A stretch of 64,000 nucleotides of DNA from Massilia psychrophila (lineage in GTDB: Bacteria > Pseudomonadota > Gammaproteobacteria > Burkholderiales > Burkholderiaceae_D), in contig NZ_PDOB01000004.1 of assembly GCF_002760665.1 (NCBI RefSeq), positions 62,001 to 126,000 of the forward strand, written 5' to 3'. A model generated the notes under the pieces. It ran no database searches. It worked only from the letters and a program-made list of their open reading frames with translations, and was not told the origin of the DNA. This document shows positions 11,285-20,148 of the stretch, one piece after another. The stretch's first letter is position 1; the number at the start of each line of letters is the position of its first letter. The position numbers and the translations under genes were made by a program.

Positions 11285-13552
11285 ATGATGAAATTCGACA
11301 CTCCCGCCACCACCAATCCGATCGACCAGCTCAAGGTAATCGGCAAGCCGATCGACCGTATCGACGGCCCGTTGAAAACCACCGGAACCGCGCCCTATGC
11401 CCACGACCGCCACGATGTCGTGGCCAACCAGGCGCACGGTTACATCATCGGCTCGGCCATTCCCAAGGGCCGCATCGTGTCGATGGACCTGTCGGCGGCC
11501 AGGGCGTCCCCTGGCGTCGTCGCCATCGTCACGGCGCAAAATGCCGGCAAGCTCGGCAAGGGCGATTACAATACCGCAAGGCTGTTGGGCGGACCGCGCA
11601 TCGAGCACTACCACCAGGCGATTGCGGTGGTAGTGGCCGAGACGTTCGAGCAGGCGCGTGCGGCCGCCCATCTCGTGCGCGTTCAGTACGCTCGCGAAAA
11701 CGGCAGCTTCGATCTCGATGCGGTCAAGGACAAGGGCAAGCCGCTCAATGAAGGCGGCGCGGACGAGTCGAAAGTCGGCAATTTCACCGGCGCGTTCGCC
11801 GCGGCACCGGTCCGGCACGACGGCCATTACACTACCGCGTACGAATCTCACTCGATGATGGAGCCCCATGCCAGTATCGCCGCATGGGACGGCGACCGGT
11901 TGACAATATGGACGTCGAACCAGATGATCGCATGGACCGTGAGCGACCTTGCAAAGACACTTGGCATGCCTAAAGAAAAGGTCCGCGTCATATCGCCATA
12001 CATCGGCGGCGGCTTCGGGGCCAAGCTGTTTCTGCGCGCCGATGCGGTGCTCGCCGCGCTCGGCGCCAAAGCGGCCCGGCGTCCGGTCAGGCTCACGTTG
12101 CAACGGGCGCTGATTCCAAACAACACAACACACCGGGCCGCAACCATACAGCGCATCCGCATCGGCGCCACGCGCGACGGCAAGATCACCGCGATCGCGC
12201 ATGAAGCCTGGTCCGGCAACCTGCCGGACGGCAAGCCGGAAAGCGCCTCCACGCAAACCCGCTCCCTGTATGCGGGCGAGCACCGCATGACGGCCAACCT
12301 GTTGACGGTGCTCGACCTGCCGGAGGCAAATGCCATGCGCGCCCCAGGCGAGGCGTCGGGCATGGCGGCACTTGAAATCGCCATGGACGAGACGGCGGAA
12401 AAGCTCGGCATGGACCCGGTCCGGTTCCGTATCCTCAACGACACCCAGGTCGTCCCCGACAATCCGGAAAAGCCCGCATCGAGCGATCCGCAATCGAAGA
12501 AGTCGGAAAAAAAGCCGATGCACATTGCCCATCCGCCTTTTTCGAAGCGCCAGCTGGTCCAGTGCTTCGAGATCGGCGCCCAGCGCTTCGGCTGGAACCG
12601 GCGTAACCCACAGCCGGGAACGGTGCGCGACGGGCGCTGGCGCGTCGGCATGGGTGTGGCGTCGGCATTTCGCGACAACCTGCTCACCAAGTCGGCAGCG
12701 CGCGTGCGTCTTGACCGCCGCGGCATCCTGACCGTTGAAACGGACATGACGGACATCGGCACAGGCAGCTACACGATCCTGGCACAGACGGCCAGCGAAA
12801 TGATGGGTGTGCCGCTGGCCAGGGTGCGGGTCAGGCTGGGCGACTCCAGCTTCCCGGCGTCCTGCGGCTCGGGCGGGCAGTGGGGCTGCAACAACTCGTC
12901 GGCGGGAGTGTATGCGGCATGCATGAAGCTGCGCGAGGCGGTCGCGCAAAAGGCCGGGGTCGACCCGGCGCAGGCGGTGTTCGCGGATGGATTGGTGCGC
13001 GCGGGCAGCCGTGTTCTCTCGCTGGCCGATGCCGCCGGCGACCGTGGCCTGGTGGCGGAGGATTTCATCGAATACGGCGACCTCGACAAGCGCTTCCAGC
13101 AATCGACGTTTGGAGCCCATTTTGTCGAAGTCGGCGTCGACGCCGCCACCGGCGAGGTGCGCATGCGCCGCATGCTGGCGGTGTGCGCGGCCGGTCGTAT
13201 CCTCAACCCGAAAACCGCGCGCAGCCAGGTTATCGGCGCGATGACGATGGGCGTCGGGTCGGCGCTGATGGAAGAGCTGGCGGTGGACAAGCGGCTCGGC
13301 TTTTTTGTGAACCATGACCTCGGCACTTACGAGGTGCCGGTGCACGCGGATATCCCCTATCAGGAGGTCATTTTCCTGGACGAAACCGATCCTATATCGT
13401 CGCCCATGAAGGCCAAGGGGGTGGCTGAACTGGGAATTTGCGGCGTTGCCGCAGCCATTTCGAATGCCGTCTACAATGCGACAGGGGTACGGGTACGCGA
13501 TTATCCAATCACCCTCGACAAGTTGATTTCGAAGATGCCGCTCGCTGTCTGA
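11285..13552 (+). CDS. paoC: Aldehyde oxidoreductase molybdenum-binding subunit (PaoC/YagR-like)
   Basis: 755-residue large subunit holding the molybdenum cytosine-dinucleotide cofactor. GGGFGAKLFLRADAVLAALGAKAARR, read as two shorter blocks, is the Mo-cofactor loop. The invariant active-site Glu sits in KGVAELGICGVAAA near residue 720. An insert with QSKKSEKKP (about residues 400-412) is a charged linker. Two ATGs (11285 and 11288) follow AAAGG; either is possible. There is no chaperone (XdhC/PaoD) gene in the window, so maturation must come from elsewhere. The subunit itself needs no Tat signal because it is co-exported with PaoA. Confidence 0.93.
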   Translation: MMKFDTPATTNPIDQLKVIGKPIDRIDGPLKTTGTAPYAHDRHDVVANQAHGYIIGSAIPKGRIVSMDLSAARASPGVVAIVTAQNAGKLGKGDYNTARLLGGPRIEHYHQAIAVVVAETFEQARAAAHLVRVQYARENGSFDLDAVKDKGKPLNEGGADESKVGNFTGAFAAAPVRHDGHYTTAYESHSMMEPHASIAAWDGDRLTIWTSNQMIAWTVSDLAKTLGMPKEKVRVISPYIGGGFGAKLFLRADAVLAALGAKAARRPVRLTLQRALIPNNTTHRAATIQRIRIGATRDGKITAIAHEAWSGNLPDGKPESASTQTRSLYAGEHRMTANLLTVLDLPEANAMRAPGEASGMAALEIAMDETAEKLGMDPVRFRILNDTQVVPDNPEKPASSDPQSKKSEKKPMHIAHPPFSKRQLVQCFEIGAQRFGWNRRNPQPGTVRDGRWRVGMGVASAFRDNLLTKSAARVRLDRRGILTVETDMTDIGTGSYTILAQTASEMMGVPLARVRVRLGDSSFPASCGSGGQWGCNNSSAGVYAACMKLREAVAQKAGVDPAQAVFADGLVRAGSRVLSLADAAGDRGLVAEDFIEYGDLDKRFQQSTFGAHFVEVGVDAATGEVRMRRMLAVCAAGRILNPKTARSQVIGAMTMGVGSALMEELAVDKRLGFFVNHDLGTYEVPVHADIPYQEVIFLDETDPISSPMKAKGVAELGICGVAAAISNAVYNATGVRVRDYPITLDKLISKMPLAV

Positions 13553-13592
13553 AGTCAGTCTGCCTGCATCGCGGATGCTCATGACCCTGGCC

Positions 13593-13610
13593 GGTCCGCC
13601 GTGGCGGACC
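13593..13610. repeat. 18-bp palindrome between paoC and the adh remnant
   Basis: GGTCCGCC (13593-13600), GT, GGCGGACC (13603-13610). The hairpin is perfect but has no T-run, so it is either a weak terminator of paoABC or a protein-binding palindrome. Confidence 0.5.
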
Positions 13611-13668
13611 TAACGGAAGCGACACTCGCTTGCCCGTTTTATTTGCAATAATTAAAAGGAATCGTTCC

Positions 13669-14686
13669 ACGACTGTAAAAGCCTACGGCGCCTATGCCGC
13701 TGATAAACCGCTTGAATCGATGGAGATCACCCGGCGTGCTCCGGGGGAGCACGACATACAGATCGACATCGCTTATTGCGGCGTGTGTCACTCCGACCTG
13801 CACCAGGTGCGCGCCGAACGGGCTGGCACGTTCCACCCTTGCGTTCCCGGCCACGAGATCGTGGGACGCGTATCGGCCGTCGGCGCGCAGGTGTCCGGCT
13901 CTAAAAACGGCGACCTGGTCGGCGTTGGCTGCCTTGTCGACAGTTGCCGGCACTGCGAGGAGTGCGAGGAAGGCCTGGAGAACTACTGCAACGGCATGAT
14001 CGGCACGTATAACTTCCCCACCCCGGATGCGCCGGGATATACCCTGGGCGGATACTCGCAGCAAATCGTCGTGCACGAGCGCTATGTCTTGCGCGTGAGC
14101 CATCCGGAAGAGCAGCTCGCCGCCGTCGCGCCGCTGCTGTGCGCCGGCATCACGACCTACTCGCCGTTGCGGCATCGTCGGCATTGGCGGCCTTGGTCAC
14201 ATGGGCATCAAGCTGGCCCATGCGTTTAAAGCCCACGTGGTCGCGTTCACGACGTCGGAATCCAAGCGCAAGGATGCCGAGGAACTCGGGGCGGACGAGG
14301 TCGTGATTTCGCGCGATGCCGAGGCCATGGCCGCACATGCGAACAGCTTCGACCTGATCATCAACACTGTCGCCGCGCCGCACGACCTCGACGCCTTCAC
14401 GGCGCTGCTAAAACGCGACGGCACGTTGACGCTGGTCGGTGTGCCGGCCTCGCCGCATCCTTCGCCTTCGATTTTCAACCTGGTCGGCAAACGCCGGTCG
14501 ATCGCCGGTTCGATGATCGGCGGGATTCCGGAGACCCAGGAGATGCTCGATTTCTGTGCCGAGCATGGCATCGTTGCCGACATCGAGATGATCCGCGCCG
14601 ACCAGATCAACGAAGCTTACGAGCGGATGGTTCAGGGCGACGTCAAGTACCGGTTCGTGATCGACAGCGCCACCCTGGCCGCTTGA
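13669..14686 (+). pseudogene. Zinc-dependent alcohol dehydrogenase (YahK-like), frameshifted
   Basis: The sequence is clearly a YahK/cinnamyl-alcohol-dehydrogenase type NADP-dependent reductase. It has the catalytic-zinc stretch YCGVCHSDLHQV, PGHEIVGRVSAVG, the structural-zinc cysteines CRHCEECEEGLENYC, then (in another frame) GIVGIGGLGHMGIKLAHA and FVIDSATLAA at the end. The first frame reads to SPLRH at 14175 and the second resumes at 14171. About ten codons of the family (HWxxGPGKKV-like) are absent, consistent with a ~32-bp deletion that also shifts frame. The expected initiator is also missing: the codons before VKAYGAY are TCC ACG ACT, with ACG where ATG would be. A real product is unlikely. 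Confidence 0.8.
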
Positions 14687-14868
14687 AAGCAGGGGCGCGC
14701 GCGAAGGCGTGCGTCCCGATCCAATGCAACAATGCAAAAGTAAAATGGCTTGAACCTGCAATAGCGGGTAGGGTTCCGCTAGCGTCCGGCCACGTCCGGC
14801 CGGTGCTACCACGACCGCGCAATGTGTTCCGCTGTCGTCCGCGTTGACGCCACTTTCCTGCCAAAGGC

Positions 14869-15737
14869 TTGCATGTTGAAAAACCGCCCCATGAACACTG
14901 GCGCGTCCGTTGCCTGCTCGCCCTGGGTGCGCTGGCCGCCGCCGTGCCGACGCACGCGCAGCATGGCGGGTCGCTGGTCGACCTGATCAACGATTACCGG
15001 GCCGATCCGGACGGTTGCGACGGCAGGGCGGCAGATCCGGCCGCGCCGCTGGCGCCGCATCCGGCGTTAAGCCGGCTGCCGATGGCGCCCGGCGCCTATT
15101 TGCAGCAGGCGCTCGACCGAGTCGGTTATCCGGTGGCCCATGCCCAGGCCATCACCATCTCAGGCCCGCGCGACGCCTTTGCGGTGCTGCTGAGCGCGCA
15201 ATTTTCGACTGTCGGCGTGCGGCGCAGCGGCGACAGTTGGCTGGTCGTGCTGGCGCGGCCAGCGCCGGCGCAATCGCGATCAGCGCGAGCGCCATCGGCC
15301 CGCCTGCTTGATGCGCGCGACACCCTCGATTTTTTCCTGCGCGCGGTAAACCGGGCGCGGGCCATCGACCGCAACTGCGGCGAGCGCCATTTTACCGCCG
15401 CGCCGGCCCTCAAAAGGAGCGCAGCACTGTTCGAGGCGGCGCGCGCGCACAGTCAGGACATTGCCAGGCAGCGCTATTTCGGCCACACGGCAAGGATGGC
15501 CGCGAGGTGGCGGAGCGCGCCGTGCGCGCCGGCTACCGCTGGCGCGGGATCGGCGAAAACATCGCGGCCGGACAGGCCTCGCCCGAAGAGGCGATGGCCG
15601 GATGGCTGGCCAGCCCGGGCCACTGCGCCAACATCATGGACCGCAGCTTCACCGAAATGGGCGGCGCCTATGGTACGAACGTCGTGGGCGAGCAGCCGCG
15701 CGTCTACTGGACCCAGGTGTTCGGCCAGCCCAGGTAG
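14869..15737 (+). pseudogene. CAP/SCP (PR-1-like) domain protein, frameshifted
   Basis: Predicted exported protein of about 290 residues. A hydrophobic signal (RVRCLLALGALAAAVPTHA) is followed by an N-terminal domain and a C-terminal CAP domain (NRARAIDRNCGERHF, ARQRYFGHT). After FGHT at about 15488 the frame must change to continue GKDGREVAERAVRAGYRW, GIGENIAAGQASPEEAM and CANIMDRSFTEMGGAY, ending at 15737. A missing G around 15486-15492 accounts for the shift. The beginning is also doubtful: the only start in frame is TTG 14869, while ATG 14873 opens a short other frame. This may be two lesions or an assembly error. Confidence 0.65.
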
Positions 15738-15889
15738 GCGATGCGTTTGAAGTTGCAAGACACCGTGCCCCGCTGGCAAACTCAAGAGGGCGCCGCCCAA
15801 ATTTCCGTACGCAATGCGTTACCGTCAGCATTTGGCGCTTACCTGAAAACGACACCGGAAGGTACGGAAAAAAATCATGCGAAACCACG

Positions 15890-16176
15890 ATGCCCATCAT
15901 TGCTAAAGCCGGCGCCGCCTACTTGGCCCTGGTGTTCGGCGCCGGCTTTTTGCTGGGCTGTATCCGCGTGCCGTTGATCGTTTCTCGTTTCTCGTTCCGC
16001 GCTTGGGCGAGCGCGTCGCCGAACTGGTGGAAATGCCGATCCAGTTCACCGTCATGGTGTTCGCGGCGCGCTTCGTCGTACACTCGTACACCGCTGTTTG
16101 CCCTGCTGCCGATGGACGCCGGCAGCAACGCCGCCAAGCCGGCGTCAGTGTGGCAAGCACCTGCAAGCGGCATTAA
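15890..16176 (+). pseudogene. Small membrane protein, disrupted by a 7-bp repeat expansion
   Basis: From ATG 15890 the frame reads [31 protein letters not shown], a good membrane segment, then degenerates. Removing two copies of the 7-base unit CGTTTCT (array 15979-15998) restores [18 protein letters not shown] and [14 protein letters not shown], which looks like the true continuation. The restored frame later ends at 16174-16176 after a non-hydrophobic tail, so further damage is likely. No known family is recognised. Confidence 0.5.
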
Positions 16177-16352
16177 TCACGCTCTTTCAACATTCGAACT
16201 CATCCGGAAAATCTTTGGCGCCGCCAAGCCATGCCAGCATTCCTGTCGCTGGCTCTTGTTGTAGCTTTGCCGAGCTTGCTTTACAGTGCGGGGCGCGGGA
16301 CGGCCCGCAAGGGCTGCGTTGTACGCACAGGTCAACGCTGAGAGGCAGGACG

Positions 16353-18779
16353 TTGGACGACTCACAGTACGAACCACAGCACCAACTGCAGCAAGGATTT
16401 CTGCTGACCCGCCACTGGGTTGACACCCCCGCCGGCACGCAGGTCGAGTTTTGGCTGGCGACCGACGCCGGCGCGCGCCGCGTGCGCCTTGCACCCCATT
16501 CGTCGGTGGCCTTCGTCCCGGCGGCGCAGCGCGAACAGGCTGAGGCCGCGCTGGCCGGCGAGGGCGGGTTCGAACTGCGCCCGCTTGCGCTGTGCGACTT
16601 CCGCCACCGGCCGGTGCTCGGCTTGTACTGCACCCAATACAGGCACCTGCAAAAGCTCGAGAGGCGGCTGCGCAACCATGGCGTCGACGTCTTCGAGGCC
16701 GACGTGCGCCCGCCGGAGCGCTACCTGATGGAGCGTTTCATCACGGCGCCAGTCTGGTTCGGTGGAAAGCCCGGGCCTGGCCCCTCCAGCGCGGGCCTCC
16801 TTGTCGACGCCCACATGAAACCGGCGCCCGGCTACCGGCCGCATTTAAAACTGGTGTCGCTCGATATCGAAACCACCGCCCAAGGCGAGCTGTACTCGAT
16901 CGCGCTGGAGGGCTGCGGCCAGCGCCAGGTCTACATGCTCGGCCCGCCCAACGGCGGCGCGCATCCGGTCGACTTCGACCTCGAGTACTGCGCCAGCCGC
17001 CCGCAGATCCTTGAGCGCCTCAACGGCTGGATGGCGCGCCACGATCCGGACGCCATCATCGGCTGGAACGTGGTGCAGTTCGATTTACGCGTGCTGCAGC
17101 GCCATGCGCAAGCCTACGGCGTCGTGCTGCGGCTTGGCCGCGACGGCAGCGCGATGGAGTGGCGCGAACACGGCGCCAGGCAGGGGCATTTTTTTGCCGC
17201 TTGCGCCGGCCGCCTGATCATCGACGGTATCGAAGCGCTCAAGTCGGCAACCTGGAGCTTTTCGTCGTTCAGCCTTGAACACGTGGCGCAATCCCTGCTG
17301 GGGGAGGGCAAGTCGATCCACAGCCCGATCGACCACCCTTACCAGAAGATGGCCGAGATCGACCGCCGCTTCGCCGAAGACAAGCCGGCCCTGGCGCGCT
17401 ACAACCTGAACGACTGCGAACTGGTCACCCGCATTTTTGCCAAGACCGAGCTGCTGACGTTCCTGCTCGAGCGCGCCAGCGTGACCGGGCTGGCGGCCGA
17501 CCGCAGCGGCGGTTCGGTCGCCGCTTTCGAGCATCTGTACATGCCGATGATGCACCGCCAGGGCTATGTCGCGCCCAACCTGGGCGACATCCCGAGCGAA
17601 GCAAGTCCCGGCGGCTTCGTAATGGATTCGCGCGCCGGCCTGTACGATTCGGTGCTGGTGCTGGACTACAAAAGCCTGTACCCGTCGATCATCCGCACCT
17701 TCCTGATCGACCCCGTCGGGCTGGTGGAAGCGAGCCGCGAGGGTGACGTTGGCGTCTCTGCCGGAGGATCGGTCGAGGGCTTTCGCGGCGCGCGCTTCTC
17801 GCGCCACAAGCATTGCCTGCCGGCCATCGTCAAGCAGGTCTGGGACGGGCGCGAGGCGGCCAAGCGCGAGCACAACCTGCCGCTGTCGCAGGCCTTGAAA
17901 ATCATCATGAACGCGTTCTACGGCGTGCTCGGTTCAAGCGGCTGCCGATTTTTCGATCCACGCCTGGCCTCGTCGATCACGCTGCGCGGCCACCAGATCA
18001 TGCACCTGACGCGCAAACTGATCGAAGACCAGGGCTACCAGGTGATTTACGGTGACACCGACTCGACCTTTGTCTGGCTTGGGAAAGCGCATGGCGCAGA
18101 AGAAGCCGAGCGTATCGGCCGCGCGCTGGCGGGCATTGTCAACGGCTGGCTGGCGCACTACCTGCGGCAGGAATTCGACCTCGACAATGCGCTCGAACTG
18201 CAGTTCGAAACCCATTACCGGCGCTTCCTGATGCCGACCATCCGCGGTCTCGACGTCGGCAGCAAGAAACGCTATGCCGGGCTGGTGCGCGCGCCTGATG
18301 GCAGTGAAAAAATGGTCTACAAGGGGCTGGAAACGGTGCGCAGCGACTGGACGCCGCTGGCGCAGCAATTCCAGCAGGCGCTGTACGAGCGTATCTTCAA
18401 GGGCGAGCCATACCAGGACTATGTACGCGATTTCGCCGCGCGCACCGCCGACGGCCAGTTCGATGCGCTGCTGGTGTACCGCAAGCGCTTGCGCCGGCCT
18501 TTGGCCGACTATCAGCGCAACGTGCCGCCGCACGTGCGCGCGGCGCGCATCGCCGACGACTTCAACCGGCTGCACGGACGAACCTTGCAATATCAAAACG
18601 GCGGCACGATCGGCTACGTGATCACGCTGGCCGGACCCGAGCCGCTCGAAGCGCATCGCTCGCCGATCGACTACCAGCACTACCTGACGCGCCAGCTGCA
18701 ACCGATTGCCGACGCCATCTTGCCGTTCGTCGGCGATGATTTTACGGCGCTCACCAGTGGCCAGAAACCCCTGTTTTGA
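16353..18779 (+). CDS. polB: DNA polymerase II (family B)
   Basis: 808-residue family B polymerase used in DNA repair and replication restart. [20 protein letters not shown] opens the conserved part. 3'-5' exonuclease motif I is LDIETT (D171, E173), polymerase motif A is [18 protein letters not shown], and motif C is YGDTDS (D568, D570). The upstream frame is open to 16098 but reads non-protein-like sequence. TTG at 16353 after GAGAGG/AGGA gives a start 22 residues before QGFLLTRHW, close to the E. coli length (783). A TTG start is an inference. No LexA box was recognised upstream. Confidence 0.95.
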   Translation: MDDSQYEPQHQLQQGFLLTRHWVDTPAGTQVEFWLATDAGARRVRLAPHSSVAFVPAAQREQAEAALAGEGGFELRPLALCDFRHRPVLGLYCTQYRHLQKLERRLRNHGVDVFEADVRPPERYLMERFITAPVWFGGKPGPGPSSAGLLVDAHMKPAPGYRPHLKLVSLDIETTAQGELYSIALEGCGQRQVYMLGPPNGGAHPVDFDLEYCASRPQILERLNGWMARHDPDAIIGWNVVQFDLRVLQRHAQAYGVVLRLGRDGSAMEWREHGARQGHFFAACAGRLIIDGIEALKSATWSFSSFSLEHVAQSLLGEGKSIHSPIDHPYQKMAEIDRRFAEDKPALARYNLNDCELVTRIFAKTELLTFLLERASVTGLAADRSGGSVAAFEHLYMPMMHRQGYVAPNLGDIPSEASPGGFVMDSRAGLYDSVLVLDYKSLYPSIIRTFLIDPVGLVEASREGDVGVSAGGSVEGFRGARFSRHKHCLPAIVKQVWDGREAAKREHNLPLSQALKIIMNAFYGVLGSSGCRFFDPRLASSITLRGHQIMHLTRKLIEDQGYQVIYGDTDSTFVWLGKAHGAEEAERIGRALAGIVNGWLAHYLRQEFDLDNALELQFETHYRRFLMPTIRGLDVGSKKRYAGLVRAPDGSEKMVYKGLETVRSDWTPLAQQFQQALYERIFKGEPYQDYVRDFAARTADGQFDALLVYRKRLRRPLADYQRNVPPHVRAARIADDFNRLHGRTLQYQNGGTIGYVITLAGPEPLEAHRSPIDYQHYLTRQLQPIADAILPFVGDDFTALTSGQKPLF

Positions 18780-18899
18780 GGTTTCAACGTTTTGACATGC
18801 AGCCGGAAAGATTTGTCATGACGAGTCGGATTCGGCGCTATTTGCCGGCGGATTTGGCCAGATATACATCCAGCCAATATCACGTATTCGAAACCATGA

Positions 18900-18929
18900 T
18901 TGGCATTGTATGTGCGGGTGCAGCATAAT
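18900..18929 (+). promoter_or_regulatory. Sigma-70 promoter for the candidate small RNA
   Basis: TTGGCA (18900-18905), an 18-base spacer, CATAAT (18924-18929): five of six consensus positions in each box. No coding sequence follows before the terminator at 18969. Confidence 0.55.
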
Positions 18930-18935
18930 GGTCTT

Positions 18936-18996
18936 GTCTCCTCCAACTCCTTTAAAAGAATTGGATTTATGCCCGCCGAACAGCGGGCATTTTTTT
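18936..18996 (+). ncRNA. Candidate ~60-nt small RNA with anti-Shine-Dalgarno stretch
   Basis: Between polB and fpr a sigma-70-like promoter is followed after about 7 bases by a transcript-sized segment. It ends in a clear Rho-independent terminator: ATGCCCGC (18969-18976), loop CGAACA, GCGGGCAT (18983-18990), six T. The 5' part TCTCCTCCAACTCCTTT (18937-18953) is complementary to Shine-Dalgarno sequences (AAAGGAG and GGAGGAGA). It can also fold back with AAAAGAATTGG (18954-18964) into an imperfect hairpin. C/U-rich anti-SD loops are known in several proteobacterial trans-acting RNAs. No ORF with a start codon is present in the segment. Confidence 0.5.
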
Positions 18997-19100
18997 CGCC
19001 TGCTCGGTTGCCGACATGGTGGTATTTCCGGCGCGCAATCGTAAGATTTCGCCGAACAGAGTAACATTGCGGTAATTGGATCAATCATCAAGGCATAAAC

Positions 19101-19877
19101 ATGGCAAATTTTGCAACCGAAACAGTATTAAGCGTTCACCATTGGAACGACACCCTGTTTTCTTTTACCACCACGCGCGACCAAAGCCTGCGTTTTGAGA
19201 ACGGCCACTTCGTGATGATCGGCCTGCAAGTCGACGGCCGTCCTCTGATGCGCGCCTACAGCATCGCCAGCGCCAATTACGACGAACACCTGGAGTTCTT
19301 CAGCATCAAGGTAGCCAATGGGCCGCTGACGTCGCGCCTGCAGCACCTGAAGGTGGGCGACGAACTGCTGGTCGGGCGCAAGCCAACCGGCACGCTGATC
19401 CTGCACGACCTGCTGCCGGGTAAAAATTTGTACCTGTTCGGTACCGGTACCGGCCTCGCGCCATTTTTGAGCATCATCAAGGACCCGGAAACCTACGAGC
19501 GGTTCGAGAAAGTCATCCTGCTGCACGGTGTGCGCCAGGTCAGCGAGCTGGCCTACAAGGATGTGATCACCGAAGAGCTGCCGACCAATGAATTTTTCGG
19601 CGAGGACGTGCGCAAAAAACTGATCTACTATCCGACCGTGACGCGCGAGCCGTTCGTCAACCGCGGCCGCCTGACCGACCTGATCGAGAGCGGCAAGCTG
19701 TTCGAAGACATCGGTCTGCCGCCGCTCGATCCGGCCACCGACCGGGCAATGATTTGCGGCGGCCCGGCAATGCTCAAAGATATCTGCGTGCTGCTCGAAG
19801 CGCGCGGTTTCAAGGCCTCGCCGCACATCGGCTCGCCGGGCGACTACGTGATCGAACGCGCTTTCGTCGAAAAGTAG
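19101..19877 (+). CDS. fpr: Ferredoxin-NADP(+) reductase
   Basis: 258-residue cytoplasmic FAD protein exchanging electrons between NADPH and ferredoxin/flavodoxin. The FAD-binding RAYSIASANYDEHLEFFSIK segment (about residues 50-70) is bacterial FPR type. FGTGTGLAPFLSIIKDPETY is the NADP pyrophosphate loop, MICGGPAMLKD binds the nicotinamide ribose, and the C-terminus GDYVIERAFVEK matches the FPR signature that replaces the plant tyrosine. Start ATG 19101; upstream AAGGCAT is a modest ribosome binding site. Monocistronic. Confidence 0.95.
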   Translation: MANFATETVLSVHHWNDTLFSFTTTRDQSLRFENGHFVMIGLQVDGRPLMRAYSIASANYDEHLEFFSIKVANGPLTSRLQHLKVGDELLVGRKPTGTLILHDLLPGKNLYLFGTGTGLAPFLSIIKDPETYERFEKVILLHGVRQVSELAYKDVITEELPTNEFFGEDVRKKLIYYPTVTREPFVNRGRLTDLIESGKLFEDIGLPPLDPATDRAMICGGPAMLKDICVLLEARGFKASPHIGSPGDYVIERAFVEK

Positions 19878-19919
19878 CATCAGTAATATAGCTACCCGGA
19901 GCCGGCGCCATCCCTGCAA

Positions 19920-20135
19920 CTAAAGGGTGGCGATCAACTCCAAAAAAGCTCGTGCGGATTCATGCGACGCAGGTGAATAATCCGCAACGCATTGCCCCTG
20001 TCCTTCTAGGTACATTTTCAGGGCGGGCGAGGGGAGAAAATCCAACTTGGCAGCTTCAGCCTTTTCGCGCCGGATAACCGCGGCAAATTCATCGTCGCAG
20101 CCCAAAAAAAAGCTCCCGCCGGGAGCTTTTTTCAT
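19920..20135 (-). pseudogene. Possible truncated hypothetical gene between fpr and the TonB receptor
   Basis: The reverse frame reads DDEFAAVIRREKAEAAKL, then DFLPSPALKMYLEGQG and ESARAFLELIATL to a stop at 19920, protein-like in composition and GC3. Its only ATG (20135), however, lies inside the terminator hairpin of the TonB receptor gene, so residues 1-12 are just the translated hairpin. The natural start is probably lost, or the frame is spurious. No family recognised. Confidence 0.3.
20104..20132. terminator. Bidirectional-looking terminator after the TonB receptor gene
   Basis: A-run, AGCTCCCG / CGGGAGCT stem (20111-20118 with 20119-20126), T-run. It lies 17 bases past the receptor stop on the reverse strand, and its A/T tracts would allow function in both directions. 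Confidence 0.85.
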
Positions 20136-20148
20136 TCAAGGCCGCAGA

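Noticed and set aside
10118-13582. 1154-codon open frame on the reverse strand across paoBC
   Set aside because: It is opposite a clear operon; long antisense frames are common in high-GC DNA. Its translation is His/Arg/Val-rich and matches nothing.
7148-16352. Integrase and attachment repeat for an island at tRNA-Ser
   Set aside because: No integrase, transposase or second copy of the tRNA 3' end was seen by eye in the window.
18816-19091. Reverse-strand short peptides (e.g. MLHPHIQCQSWFRIRDIGW) near the candidate small RNA
   Set aside because: The purine-rich stretch that looks like their ribosome binding site is the complement of the CU-rich part of the RNA, and it lies too far from the ATG.
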